Assembly (NCBI GenBank): GCA_019918135.1
Contig: WBZZ01001773.1
Location: 77,001 to 141,000 of the forward strand
Direction: 5' to 3'
DNA length: 64,000 nt
Source: Paulinella micropora
Lineage: Eukaryota; Cercozoa; Imbricatea; Euglyphida; Paulinellidae
Made by a program: the position numbers and the translations under genes. The stretch's first letter is position 1. Every line of letters begins with the position of its first letter. The notes beneath the pieces are model-generated. The model saw nothing but the letters and a program-made list of their open reading frames with translations, did not search any database and was not told where the DNA came from. Of this stretch, positions 9,060-18,280 are shown piece by piece.

Positions 9060-9507
9060 CGCTGGAAAACGTCCGATTTCTCTGCTAGCCTCCTGAACGG
9101 CCCCAGCTAAATTTGGCGCCAAATTGTGCCGTCCGGAGGCAGGGTGCCTGATATGGTTGGAAAAGGCAGCATGTCTTAGCATTCCCGGGGAAACGGCCGT
9201 AAGCGCCAATTTGGCGCCAAAATCTACTTGCGCAAAAAGAAAATCACACACAGACGCTCGGCTGGGCCGCCGTGAGGAAGACGTCCTCCCCCCTCCCTCT
9301 CACTCTCGTCGCCCCTCTCACCTTTGTCCTCTGCTTATTCCTTCCCCCTCCCCTTGTCCCTCCTCAGAGCGCGTGCAAACGCGTTCCAAAAAAATTGTTG
9401 CTTTCCACTTGTCATATTCCCGCAGATATTTTCGCATATCCTTGCTGAGGGGAGAGGCAGGGAAGGAGGAGCAGGGGCGCGCCAAGAAAATGTAATTTAC
9501 GCTGAAT
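9060..9507. repeat. 450-base direct repeat with E2F-like palindromes (copy 1)
   Basis: Highly similar to 11697-12147, and in its right half to 17590-17862. It starts at AAAACGTCCGATTTCTCTGC, carries TTTGGCGCCAAA at 9112-9123 and 9210-9221, then CAGAGCGCGTGCAAACGCG, and ends in an inverted TTACGCTGAATTAA module. The TTTGGCGCCAAA palindrome is the classical E2F consensus; binding is an inference. Confidence 0.75.
9112..9123. promoter_or_regulatory. E2F-like palindrome
   Basis: TTTGGCGCCAAA, a perfect two-fold E2F consensus. A second copy lies at 9210-9221 and the equivalent pair in the other block lies at 11745-11756 and 11843-11853. The spacing between the two sites is kept in both blocks. 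Confidence 0.5.
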
Positions 9508-9639
9508 TAAAGCTCGACGATGTCCTGTCCGTGCCATAGCTCGACCACCGTGCGCAAGATCCGCGGAAATATGAAAAGAGGAAAAGAAATTTTTTTTGCC
9601 CGACAACAAAAAAAACAGACGAGAGGAAGAAGGGGGGAA

Positions 9640-9745
9640 GGAGTGCCTCCGTGGTCAATGTGCCAGGAGGACAAGAGCCTCACTACCCCGACGGCGTCCT
9701 GTTCGTGCCATGGCTCAGCCACCGTGCTCAAGGTCCGCGGGAATA
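9640..9745 (+). repeat. Repeated cassette with conserved protein-like frame
   Basis: The plus frame reads VNVPGGQEPHYPDGV and PWLSHRAQG. Six copies of this cassette occur (10440, 15082 inverted, 15488 inverted, 22455, 22735). The protein-like frame stays open in most copies. It may be a scattered exon or gene fragment; family unknown. Confidence 0.5.
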
Positions 9746-10439
9746 TGAAAAGAAAAAAAATTTGCCCGACAACAAAGAAAACAGATGGGGGGATAGCAGG
9801 GGGGGGGGGGGGGAAGGGGGCAGGGTGTGCTTCCCCCCCCCCCCCTCCTTTCGTCCCTCCTCAGAGCGCGTGCAAACGCGTTCCCAAATTTTTTTTATCC
9901 ACTTTTCAAATTCCTGCAGATATTTCCGCAGATCTTGCAGATGGAAGAGGCAGGGAAGGAGGAAGCACGAATTGTCGGGAGTGGCAGTGGGAAGGGGGAG
10001 AAGCAGGAGCGCGCTTCGCCGGTGTAAAAGAATTAATAAAACGTCAGGATTGACAAAGTTTGAATCTTCTGCACTGAAAACTAAGAGAGGAAGGGGGCGG
10101 GAAGGCTCAATCTGTCTCTCCCCCCGTCGGTAAGAGGGAAAGGGGGAGGGCGCCCGGCATGGGGAGATGGGGTTGGTGTTTGCAGCTTCCGCGCCCTTCC
10201 TCCCCTCCCCCCCCCCTCACTTTCTGCTCCTTGAGCCCCCTTGGCTCGGGGGAGAGAAGAAGAGGCAGAGGGAAGGGAGGGGGGAGAGCACGAATTGTCT
10301 AGTCCCCCGTCTGAGCAGAGGGCGGGAGCGGAGGGCAGGGGCGCGCTTCGCCGGTTTCCAAGAAAAATTTAATAAAAAGTTTTACTGACAATATTTCAAT
10401 CTTGGCACTGAAAACTAGAAGCGGAGCACTGCGCTCCAG
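9746..10439. other. Repeat-rich spacer, no gene
   Basis: G and C runs (9795-9845), a CAGAGCGCGTGCAAACGCG segment (about 9862), and inverted TTAAAATTTT-type modules around 10020-10090 and 10340-10420. A short run of AT-rich promoter-like sequence precedes the next cassette. Nothing else is recognised. Confidence 0.45.
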
Positions 10440-10566
10440 CACGAACCTGCGGCGGATGGTACTGCCCCGTGGTCAATGTGCCAGGAGGACAAAGGCCTCA
10501 CTACCCCGACGGCGTCCTGTCCATGCCGTGGCTCGGCCACCGTGCGCAAGGTCAGAAAAATATGAA
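10440..10566 (+). repeat. Repeated cassette with conserved protein-like frame
   Basis: Reads VNVPGGQRPHYPDGVLSMPW, then LGHRAQGQKNM. It is preceded by GCTCCAGCACGAACCTGCGG, also seen before the copies near 22460 and 22740. Confidence 0.5.
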
Positions 10567-10859
10567 AAGAGGAGAAAGATTTTTTTTGCCCGGCGGGGTG
10601 TGCTTCCCCTCGTCCTCCCTCTCGTCCCTCTGTTTCCCTTGTTCCCTGCTATCCCCCCTCCTCTCGTCCCTCCTCAGAGCGCGTGCAAACGCGTTCTAAA
10701 AAAAAAAATTCCACTGTTCATTTTGTTCCTATTTCCGCAAATCTTGCAGAGGGAGGGGGGGCTAGCGTGGGACGAAGGGATTAGTGGAGGCGTTGCATGT
10801 ATTTATTTTGTTTGCAGCTTCTGCGCCATTCACCCTTCCCCTCCCCTGCTCCTGGAGCC

Positions 10860-11146
10860 CCCCAGGCTGCCGCGGCATCTAGCCCACTCGAAGATCTTAC
10901 ACTTGACTTCGGTGCCGGGGATCAGCTGTTTGAAGCTAGTTACACAGGCGCGGACATCGTGTCCTGGTACAAGAGGGAACTATACGCTGCGATGACCGAC
11001 GCAATAGAAAGCATGGCTATTGAGGTCACGCAACAGCAGGGCATCATTGAACGCTTAGCACAAGAGTTAGCAGCTAATGAAGCTTGGCGCCCGGGCTACA
11101 GAATATACAAACACGCGATTCATGCTGACATCTGTAGCAGACTTCG
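10860..11146 (+). pseudogene. Orphan coding remnant
   Basis: A plus-strand segment encodes LDFGAGDQLFEASYTGADIV, WYKRELYAAMTDAIESM and QGIIERLAQELAANE, with a helical, possibly coiled-coil second half. No start or stop of its own is clear, and repeat modules bound it on both sides. No family was recognised. Confidence 0.4.
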
Positions 11147-11240
11147 TTCCGACGGGCCGCTCCGGTCTCTTTCCGCGGTTTTAACGGTGGTTTTCCCGCG
11201 GAAAAAAACGCTCGCCAAATTTTTTTTTTGTTTGCGCACT
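11147..11240. repeat. Module with GCGGTTTTAACGGTGG variant
   Basis: Copy of the module at 7720, shortened at the left end and fused to the orphan coding remnant. Confidence 0.5.
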
Positions 11241-11368
11241 CCCTCTCCCCTCTTCCCTCCGTTCCCCCTCCCTTTTCTTTGATTGAGCAGGAGGATTTTT
11301 CTTTTTCTCTCTTCTTTTTTTTTTGCACGAAATTTGTCGCTAAGTTTGCTTATGTATGTGCCTGGCAT

Positions 11369-11430
11369 GATATGACTGAAAAAGGCAGTATTGTCAAAAA
11401 CCCCGGAAACGCCGCCTTTCCAGCCATATC
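11369..11430. repeat. Hairpin repeat, subfamily A
   Basis: GATATGACTGAAAAAGGCAG against CCGCCTTTCCAGCCATATC, with a looser inner stem. It is preceded by a CGAAATTTGTCGCTAAGTTT leader. Confidence 0.6.
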
Positions 11431-11696
11431 ACATGCACAGACCGCCAAGCCGCCTTCAGACGGGCGCACAAGGGGTGAGGGGTGTGCTACTCGTTCTCAG
11501 ACAGGTGCATGATTGGGAGGCAAGAGAACCTCCCCCCACCCCTCTCTCCTAGTAGCTCTCGGTCGGGTATTGGGGATCATCCCGTCTTCCTCCCCCCCCC
11601 CCCTTCCCTGTTTCTTCTTCCTTCCCTCTCACTTCCCTTTTCTTCTATCATCCCCTCTTACTCTCTCTCTCTCTTCCCCCTTCCCTTTGCCTTGCC

Positions 11697-12147
11697 CGAA
11701 AACGTCCGATTTCTCTGCTAGCCTCCGGAGCGGCCCCAGCCAAATTTGGCGCCAAATTGTGCCGTCCGGAGGTAGGGTGCGTGATACGGTCCAGCCGGGC
11801 AGTACGTCTTAGCCTTCCCGGGGAAACGGCCGTAAGCGCGAATTTGGCGCCAACATCTACTTGCGCAAAAAGAAAATCACACACAGACGCTCGGCTGGGC
11901 CGCCGTGAGGAAGACGTCCTCCCCCTCCCTCTCACTTTCGTCGCCCCTCTCACCTTTGTCCTCTGCTTATTTCTCCTCTCCCCCTCCCCTCGTCCCTCCT
12001 CAGAGCGCGTGCAAACGCGTTCCGAAAAAAATTGTTGCTTTCCACTTTTCATATTCCCGCAGATGTTTCCGCATATCCTTGCAGAGGGGAAAGGCAGGGA
12101 AGGAGGAGCAGGGGCGCACCAAGAAATGTAATTTACGCTGAATTAAC
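11697..12147. repeat. 450-base direct repeat with E2F-like palindromes (copy 2)
   Basis: Matches 9060-9507 almost end to end, including TTTGGCGCCAAA at 11745-11756 and a near-identical site at 11843-11853. Point differences and small length changes in homopolymers separate the copies. Confidence 0.75.
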
Positions 12148-12410
12148 CTCTTTCCTCCTCTTCCCTCTGCCTTCCTTCTGCCTTTATCCTCCCCCGTCCA
12201 TTTGCTAGCCCCCGGGTGCCAAGCCTAAGACTGTCGAAATTTAATTCAGCGTAGATTGTACGTTTTAGCGCGCCACTTCCCCCTCCCACTCCCTGCTGCT
12301 CCTCCTTCTCGGGTGGGCACACAAGAAAGGGGTGGTGTGTTGCTCGTTCTCAGACAGGTGCATGGATCGAGGGGGGTGTGGCATAACCCCCCCCCCCTGT
12401 CCACTCTCTC
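12148..12410. repeat. Repeat modules
   Basis: Contains a TTTAATTCAGCG module (12217-12275) and a copy of the window-start module with CAGACAGGTGCATGGAT (about 12310-12440). Confidence 0.5.
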
Positions 12411-13083
12411 CTAGTAGTTCTCGGACAGGTTTAGCTCATTCCGTCTTCCTCTCCCCCCCCTTCCCTCTTCCCTTTTTTCTTCCCATTCCCTCTGGCTTCC
12501 CCCCTCCCTGCAGCCTCTGAGGTAGAGGTACCGGATGGGCAGTGCAGACAAATGTGCCAGTCCATTGTCCGTGATTAGGTTGCAGCTAACCGAGATTAAG
12601 TTGCTGCAATGGGAGCGCAGACAAATGTGCCAGTCCAGTGCCTGTGATTTTGGTGCAATCACTAAGATCCAGGTACTGAAGTGGGAGCGCAGACAAATGC
12701 CCCAGCCCTGTCTCTGTGATGCGTGTACATTCAGCGAGATCGAGGTGCCGGACATCAAGACCCCGCAGCAGTTTGAGCACAGCGTCTGTCGTGCTCGGGT
12801 GCATCCGCAACGTGGCAAAGGAGACTTTGCTCTCGCCAAAGACTCTGCGGACCGCGGCTAGAGGCTCACACTGTTCGAACTTCCTGAGGTCCAGCTCTGC
12901 CAGACCCACCCACAGCCGTTGATTTTCAACCAGGGCCTTTAGATTTTTGCAGACACTCATGAGCGGCATAAAACTGAGCCAGCCGAGGAAGTCCCGGATG
13001 CAGCACCAGACGTCGACGGGTAATATCGTCAGCAGCTTGGCCACAGGAGAGCCCGGCCTGAGTTTCTTGCGCGCAGGCTGCAT
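12411..13083 (-). pseudogene. F-box and leucine-rich repeat protein, interrupted
   Basis: Starts at an ATG at 13083 (MQPARKKLRPGSP). An F-box follows at about residues 18-60: LTILPVDVWCCIRDFLGWL, MPLMSVCKNLKALV, QRLWVGL. CC-type LRRs then repeat almost identically: VRHLDLAECTRITETGLGHL, LQYLDLSDCTKITGTGLAHL, and a further copy with ITDNGLAHLSALP. This near-identity points to recent tandem growth of the LRR array. The frame appears broken about once or twice in the array, and the tail merges into repeat sequence. It is a paralogue of the intact F-box gene at 5190-6170. By family, an SCF substrate adaptor. Confidence 0.7.
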
Positions 13084-13421
13084 TTTTAATCAATTGCAAG
13101 CATTTTTACTTTTTGGTTTTTTTGATCCTATAGCAAAGAAAAAAAAACTGCGTTTCCTCCTTCCCCCCACTCTCCTTCTCTCTTTTTTTTTGAAACGTAA
13201 GGAATTACGCAAACATAAAGAGAGAGAGAGAAAGAGAGAGGATGGCGGCGGAGAACAGGGGGGGGGGGGAGGCGCGCCCCCCCCCCTCCCCACTCCTCCT
13301 CTCCTTCCCCTCCACATCTTTCCCATCCCCTCATTCTTCCCCCGTTTTCCCCTCCCCTTCCATTGTAGCTTCTGCGCTCTTTCCCCCCTCCCTCCCCCCC
13401 CCTGCCCCTTCTCCTGTTTTT

Positions 13422-13564
13422 TGAGCCCCCCGGGCTCAGAGGGCTCAAGGGAGAGGGAAGAAAAAAGAGGGAGGGGGGGGCGCCCCCCCCCCCCCCCCGT
13501 GGGCTCCAAAAAAAAGTTTACTTATTTTTGCTCCCCCTTTCAGCCCGCGCCGGCGGGCTGGCTT
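13422..13564. repeat. GC-rich palindromic block
   Basis: Copy of the block at 6515, ending in the clean inverted repeat CAGCCCGCGCCGGCGGGCTG. This end resembles the core of the palindromic element inside the RPB2-like gene. Confidence 0.6.
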
Positions 13565-13682
13565 CTCTCCATTCCAGTTCCCTCTCTTTCTCTTAGTTCT
13601 CAGTGCTAATATTAAAACCTTGTCAGGGATTTTTTTATTAATTTTTTTCGTACATTCTTAGCACGCCCCTGCCGGCCATGCC

Positions 13683-13990
13683 CTGAGCCCTAGCAAAAAG
13701 CAGAAATTGTCAGGTTTTGCCTGCAAACCTCGGCCGTCAAGCCGACAAGGGCATGCAGGGGCGATGGTTCACCCGTCAAACCAACACAAGCGGAACGAGC
13801 GAGGACGCACACAACCAAAAGCAGCGCAGTATCTCGTCACAGCGAGCAGCGGGCTGCTCGCTGTGACTGACTGGTGCGTATTGTGTAGGTGAGCAGCGAC
13901 ATAACAGCCCCTCCCCCTTCCCTCTACCGCTCCCTGACAGGAGAGAGCGGGGGCAAGACAGATCTTGCTTGATCCTCTACTGCTTGCTTC
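13683..13990. repeat. Direct repeat, partner at 23033-23240
   Basis: Both copies carry CAGAAATTGTCAGG, GCCTGCAAACCTCGGCCGTC, AAGCCGACAAGGGCATGCAG and GAGCAGCGACATAACAGCCC. This copy has about 85 extra bases in the middle, containing the left half of a perfect palindrome. Confidence 0.65.
13836..13867. repeat. Perfect 32-base inverted repeat
   Basis: GTCACAGCGAGCAGC, two G, then GCTGCTCGCTGTGAC: a 15-base perfect stem. The partner repeat at 23033-23240 keeps only GCTCGCTGTGAC. Confidence 0.8.
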
Positions 13991-14199
13991 TCCTCCCTCC
14001 CCTGCCTCTTCCCCCCCTCTCTCTCTTCGTTCTCAGTGCCTAGTGTAAAACCTTGTCGAGTTTTGATTCAGCGTAATTTCGCACATTCTTTGGCGCCTCC
14101 TTTCCCCCCTGCGACTTCTCTCGCTAGCTCCCAGTTCTCTCCTAGTTCTCAACTCTCCCTCTCGTAGTTTTTGGTTCCAAGTGTACGAATCTTGGGAGT

Positions 14200-14265
14200 G
14201 ATATAGCTGCAAAAAGGCAGTTCTACCGAAAAACCTGGAAGCACGGCATTTTCCGGTCGTATCAT
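14200..14265. repeat. Hairpin repeat, subfamily B
   Basis: GATATAGCTGCAAAAAGGCAG against CGGCATTTTCCGGTCGTATC, followed directly by the GCGCCAAA module (14273-14395). Confidence 0.6.
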
Positions 14266-14272
14266 AGTCATG

Positions 14273-14395
14273 CAAAACTTAGCGCCAAATGAACGGGCCG
14301 CTCTGGTCTCTTTCCTCGGGGTTTTAGCGGTCGTCTTCCCGCGGGAAAAAACGCGCGCCAAATTTTTTTTGTTGCGCAAATGACAAGTCCTGCTC
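14273..14395. repeat. Module with GCGCCAAA sites
   Basis: Copy of the module at 7720, with AACTTAGCGCCAAATGAACG and CGCGCGCCAAATTTTTTTTG. Confidence 0.6.
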
Positions 14396-14535
14396 ACTCC
14401 CTCCCCTCTCTCTTCCCCTTTGAACAAACGAAAGGGGGGAGGGGAGGGTTTTCGAGCAGGAGGATTTTTCTCTTTTTTTCTTCTTTTTTTTCACAAAATT
14501 TGTCGCCAAATTTGCGTATGTGTGCGCCGGGGCAT

Positions 14536-14599
14536 GATATAGCCGAAAAAGGCAACATTGCCAGAAAAAGCCTGAAACGCTGCCTTTTTCTGCCATATC
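14536..14599. repeat. Hairpin repeat, subfamily A
   Basis: GATATAGCCGAAAAAGGCAA against CTGCCTTTTTCTGCCATATC, after the usual TTTGTCGCCAAATTTGCG leader. Confidence 0.65.
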
Positions 14600-15081
14600 A
14601 CAGGCACAGACCGCCAAGCCGCATTCGCTAAAAGCGCAATCAAGAAAGTACCCAAAAGAAATGTACTTCAGCCGGAGTATCGACAGAGGAGAAGGGGGGG
14701 GGGGGCGCCCGTCATTGGGAGAGCTTAGCTGAGGCGTTGCATTTTTGGGTAGCATCTGCGCTCTCTCCCTCCCCCTTTGCCCTTCCCCTGTTCTTTGAAC
14801 CCCCCGGGCTCAGGGGGCTCAAGGGGGAGGGGAGAAAAAAAGGAAAGGGGGCGCCCCCCCCCCCCCATCTGTGGGCTCCTAAAAAAAGTGCACTTATTTT
14901 TGCTCTCCCGATTCTCAGAAGGGGGACTAAGACAATTCATGCTTCCTCCTCCTCGGCCTCTTCCCTTTCCTTCTTTTAGTGCTCAATGCCAAGTGTAACG
15001 CTTTGTCGAGCTTTAATAACAAAAATTCATACATTCTTGGCGCTCCCCTCCCGCCCCCTTCTTCCCCCCTTCCTCTTTTCA
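14600..15081. repeat. Repeat modules, no gene
   Basis: Holds a segment with CAAGAAAGTACC and AAATGTACTT (also at 8255, 17355 and 24305), a GC-rich palindromic block (14797-14907) and a TTTAATAAC module (about 14985-15040). Confidence 0.5.
14797..14907. repeat. GC-rich palindromic block
   Basis: Copy of the block at 6515, cut short before the closing inverted repeat. Confidence 0.55.
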
Positions 15082-15210
15082 TATTTTTCTGACCTTGCGC
15101 ACGGTGGCCGAGCAATGGCACGGATAGGACGCAGTCGGGGTAGTGAGGCTTTTGTCCTCCTGGCACATTGACCACTGCCCATCCATCCGCCACAGGGTCG
15201 TGCTGGCGCA
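15082..15210 (-). repeat. Repeated cassette with conserved protein-like frame (inverted)
   Basis: Minus-strand frame VADGWAVVNVPGGQKPHYPD, then CVLSVPLLGHRAQG. It is followed on the plus strand by an inverted copy of the GCAAGATCTGCGGAAAT end. Confidence 0.5.
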
Positions 15211-15487
15211 CGGTGCGCAAGATCTGCGGAAATAGGAAAAATATGAAAAGTGGAAAGGAAGATTTTTTTTGGAACGCGTTTGCACGCGCAAACAAGGGAC
15301 GGCGGGAGGGGGGAGGATGGCAGGGGACAAGGGGAAGAGGAGGGAACGGGAGGGGGGAAAGGAGTATTTCCCCTCCCTTCCTTCCTGCCCTTTGTCATCC
15401 CCCCTTCCTCTTCCTCCCTCCCCCCTTCTTTCCTCCCGTCTGTTTCCTTTGTTTTCAGCCTAAATTTTTTTCCTCTTTTCATATTTT

Positions 15488-15620
15488 TCTGACCTTACGC
15501 ACGGTGGCCGAGCCATGGCACGGACAGGACGCCGTCGGGGTAGTAAGGCCTTTGTCCTTCTAGCACATTGACCACCGCCCATTCATTCGCCGCAGGGTCG
15601 TACTGGAGCACGGTGCCCCG
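15488..15620 (-). repeat. Repeated cassette (inverted)
   Basis: Minus strand carries CTACCCCGACGGCGTCCTG and CCATGGCTCGGCCACCGTGC as in the other copies. The copy at 15082 lies about 400 bases away in the same orientation. Confidence 0.5.
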
Positions 15621-16000
15621 CTCCTATTTTTCAGTGCCCAAGTGTAAGACCGTCGAGCTTTAATTCAGCTCATTCTTTTTCGCAATTTCTTGGCGCCCTC
15701 CCTCCCCCCTAACCCTTCCCTCTCCCTCTCTTAGTTCTCAGTGCCAAGATTAAAATTTTGTCAGTAATTTTTTTTATTTTTTGTACAATCTTAGCGCGCC
15801 CCTACCCTCCCCTTTTCCTCTCCCGCTCCAATCCTCAGACGGGGGACTAGACAATTCATGCTCTCCTCCCCGGCCCTTTCGCCTCCGCCCTTGTGGCCTC
15901 CGTGTACCTTCCGCTAACGTGTGGCCCTATGCGCGCCAGTGGCTTGGGGACAGCAAGGTGCGGCGCAGGCTGGTCGTTGTGTTAAGATTTAAAAAAGTCG
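15621..16000. repeat. TTTAATTCAGC and TTAAAATTTTGTCAG modules
   Basis: Two promoter/terminator-like modules in series (15635-15700 and 15738-15800), followed by a C/T-rich tract. From about 15880 the sequence resembles 23486-23560 and leads into the 3' region of a MYND gene. No gene is supported. Confidence 0.45.
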
Positions 16001-16016
16001 TCTAGCTTTTAATAAA
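16000..16016. terminator. AATAAA signal near MYND gene 1
   Basis: CTTTTAATAAACCAAAAAATC. The same sequence occurs at 23563-23580 below MYND gene 2, so it belongs to the duplicated block. On the plus strand it gives AATAAA. Confidence 0.45.
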
Positions 16017-16050
16017 CCAAAAAATCTTTTGTGCACGTCGTCCAGTAAAT

Positions 16051-16548
16051 TTAGTTTTCCCTACGTACGCGCAGAGAACGCGAGGCCTCGTCCGGCCGCA
16101 GCCGCACGATCGTGGTCAGCGTGTTCAAGAAGCCGTCTGCGTCGCGGCTGATCTCGATGTCCACAATGACGCCCACGCCCTGGCTGCGCGGAGAGCGCTG
16201 CAGGGCCCTGTGCCAGTTCGTTTTCTTAGCCAGATCCGCTGCGCTCAAGACCTCCACCTCGCGCGTCGAATAGCCCAGCTGCTGGGGGACTACAATGTGC
16301 ACCGCCCCGTCGGCGCCCGCTCGCAGCAGGTATTCTCTGGGCAGCCCGTCTAGTACCTCAAGCGTGATTTCGTGCGCGCTCCTGGGTTGGCTAGGCCGGG
16401 AGGTGCACGTCTGTTTATGCTCTGGCCAGTGCTTCTTTTGGCAGGCCCGGCTGCAATAGCGCACGACATAGCACCGAGCACACAAAGGCAGCTTGTGGTC
16501 GTGACGACCCGTGTTAGGACAGGGCGGCCAGCCGCACAAATGAGGCAT
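16051..16548 (-). CDS. MYND zinc-finger protein, copy 1
   Basis: A 165-codon frame from the ATG at 16548 (MPHLCGWPPCPN). Residues about 5-45 form a MYND-type finger: CGWPPCPN, LCARCYVVRYCSRACQKKHW, then EHKQTC. Spacing Cys-Cys, Cys-x2-Cys, Tyr-Cys-x3-Cys, His, Cys matches MYND, which binds two zincs and mediates protein contacts in transcription and chromatin factors. The remaining 110 residues have no known domain but are conserved in copy 2 (DGLPREYLLRA, VVPQQLGYSTREVEVL, SQGVGVIVD, LNTLTTIVRLRPDEA). The longer upstream frame is C/T-rich and was not used. Copy 2 at 23609 is nearly identical; copy 3 at 20720 is distant. Confidence 0.85.
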   Translation of the reverse strand: MPHLCGWPPCPNTGRHDHKLPLCARCYVVRYCSRACQKKHWPEHKQTCTSRPSQPRSAHEITLEVLDGLPREYLLRAGADGAVHIVVPQQLGYSTREVEVLSAADLAKKTNWHRALQRSPRSQGVGVIVDIEISRDADGFLNTLTTIVRLRPDEASRSLRVRREN

Positions 16549-16719
16549 CCGAGCGCAGGCGATATTAGCAGTTGTGAGCGAGAGGGGAAGAGAAAGGAGG
16601 AGGGGAGGGAGGAGGAGGGTTTGTCCTCCCTCTTCCCTCTTGGTCTGGGTGATAACTTGCAATAATGAAGAAGACGAGCCACGAGCAGTAAAGATATTAC
16701 AAGACAGACAAACAGCCCG

Positions 16720-16856
16720 TGCAGAAAAAGCAAAAAAAGGCACATCTTGTAGATTGTTTTTTTGGATCTTTTTTTATCAGAATAATTAAACGAGTCTCTT
16801 TGCAAATTTCTTCTCAGGTCACAAAAATAACACCTACTAATCATCGCGGTTCTGAG
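16720..16856. repeat. Direct repeat, partner at 22207-22343
   Basis: Runs from GTGCAGAAAAAGCA through GGCACATCTTGTAGATTG and AGAATAATTAAAC to CACCTACTAATCAT. It lies upstream of MYND copy 1 and downstream of the intact RING gene. The AATTAAA inside suggests an old gene end. Confidence 0.7.
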
Positions 16857-17075
16857 CACCAAAGAAAAAAGCTACAAAAAGCTGGCTAGGCTCAAGCGGG
16901 ACAAGCCAGTCGGCACAGTGCACGCGCACGTCGGTCTGCACGAACGCCAGGCGCAGTCCATCTCCGCCGTGCCGGCTTTTGCTGTAAAGGAAGGCCAAGC
17001 GGGGCTTTTTTCCTGCATCGCCCTCTGCCGCCCTTTCCTCGCCGACCCACAGAGTAAAGACGCGCCACACCCTAA
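16837..17075 (-). pseudogene. Orphan coding remnant
   Basis: The minus strand encodes VWRVFTLWVGEERAAEGDAG, RLAFLYSKSRHGGDGLRLAF, VQTDVRVHCADWLVPLEPSQ, a balanced protein-like sequence ending at a stop near 16840. The 5' side dissolves into an inverted TTTAAAGCTC module at 17075. No family is recognised. Fragment of a lost gene most likely. Confidence 0.4.
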
Positions 17076-17589
17076 AGCTCAACGGTCTTACACTTGGCAC
17101 TGAGAACTGAGAGAGTAAGAGGGAAGAGGTAGGGGAGGGAAAGAGCACGAATTATCTTAGTCTCCCCCACCTTTTCCCTCTCCCGCTCCTATTTTTCAGT
17201 GTCAGGTGTAAGACCGCCGAGCCTTAAAAAAAAATTGCACTTTCTTGGCGCACCCTCACTCGTCTCCCCTTCCATCCTTTAAATTTGTCATGCGCCTTTC
17301 CTCCCCTCTACCCCCCCCCCTTTTTGGGCAGGGCGCGGGAAGGGTCAGAGAAAGTCAAGAAAGTACCAGAAAAATGTACTTTAGAAAGTCTTGACAAGGG
17401 AGGAAACAAAGGGGGGGGGGGGGCTTAGTTGAAGCGTTTCATTTTTTTTTGTAGTTTCTCCCCCCTTGCCCTTTCCCTGTTCTTTGAGCCCCCGGGCTCA
17501 GGGGGAAGAAAAGAGAAAAGGGGAGGGGGGGGGCGCCCCCCCCTCCAATCTGTGGGCTCCCAAAAAAAAAGATTTCGCACCTTCTTTGG
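17076..17589. repeat. Repeat modules, no gene
   Basis: Inverted TGTAAGACCGTTGAG module (17078-17110), a forward one (about 17200-17260), a CAAGAAAGTACC segment (17355), and a GC-rich palindromic block (17486-17566). Confidence 0.45.
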
Positions 17590-17862
17590 CGCCTCCTTTC
17601 CCCCTCCCTCTCACTCTCGTCGCCCCTCTCACCTTCGTCGCCCCTCTCACTTTCGTCGCCCCCCTCACCTTTGTCCTCTGCTTATTCCTCCCCCTCTCCC
17701 CTCGTCCCTCCTCAGAGCGCGTGCAAAAGCGTTCCAAAAAAATTTGTTGCTTTCCACTTTTCATATTCCCGCAGATATTTCCGCATATCCTTGCAGAGTG
17801 GAGAGGCAGGGAAGGAGGAGCAGGGGCGCGCCAAGAAAATGTAATTTACGCTGAATTAAAGC
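17590..17862. repeat. 450-base repeat, right-half copy 3
   Basis: Matches the right half of 9060-9507 and 11697-12147 from the C/T-rich tract through CAGAGCGCGTGCAAA to TTTACGCTGAATTAAAGCTC. Inside, a TCGTCGCCCCTCTCAC unit is repeated about three times in tandem (17610-17675). The E2F-palindrome half is absent. Confidence 0.65.
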
Positions 17863-18022
17863 TCAAAGGTGTGAGGCGGCGCACTCTCTGGGACAAGAAA
17901 GCATGACCCCCCGCGGGCCTTCAGCCCACGCCGGCAGGTTGTCCACGAGAAGAGAAGACCAGGGAGAAAAAGTTCAGGCCCGCGCAGCCTCCTCCAGAGC
18001 CCCCGCTCAAGACACTCACGTG

Positions 18023-18045
18023 CCGGGGGGCATGCCCCCCGTGTT
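18023..18045. repeat. GGGGGGCATGCCCCCC palindrome
   Basis: Perfect palindrome flanked by GC-rich sequence, with AGCCCGCGCCAGCG nearby (18058-18075). It resembles the outer arms of the palindromic element inside the RPB2-like gene. Confidence 0.5.
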
Positions 18046-18280
18046 TCCCCTTATGCCTGTCCAGCCCGCGCCAGCGAAGTGGCACGGGCGCGACATGAAC
18101 GCCAGCCGCAGCATCCTCTTGAGACTGCTGTAGCCCGCTGGCGCAAGCTGAAAGGGGGGCTCGGGGGGCTTTGCCCCCCCCGCTCTGAGGAGGGATGGGG
18201 ATGTGCCACGTGCTGCCCTTTCTCCTTTCCAGCTGCCTGCCGGTCTCTGGGGGGGGGGGGGGGGGGGGTTCAACTCCTCA

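Larger units (their letters stand above)
13084..14199. repeat. Repeat modules, no gene
   Basis: Contains A-rich and G/C-rich tracts (13130-13300), a GC-rich palindromic block (13422-13564), a direct repeat shared with 23033-23240 (13683-13990), a perfect 32-base inverted repeat (13836-13867) and a TTTTGATTCAGCG module (about 14035-14100). Confidence 0.55.

Noticed and set aside
9060-12147. 450-base direct repeats as LTRs of a retroelement
   Set aside because: No reverse transcriptase, integrase, gag-like gene, primer site or polypurine tract between them, and a partial third copy lies elsewhere; they look like dispersed modules.
4988-14599. Hairpin repeats as a CRISPR array or tRNA genes
   Set aside because: Copies are kilobases apart with unrelated spacers, and no cloverleaf or anticodon arm can be drawn.
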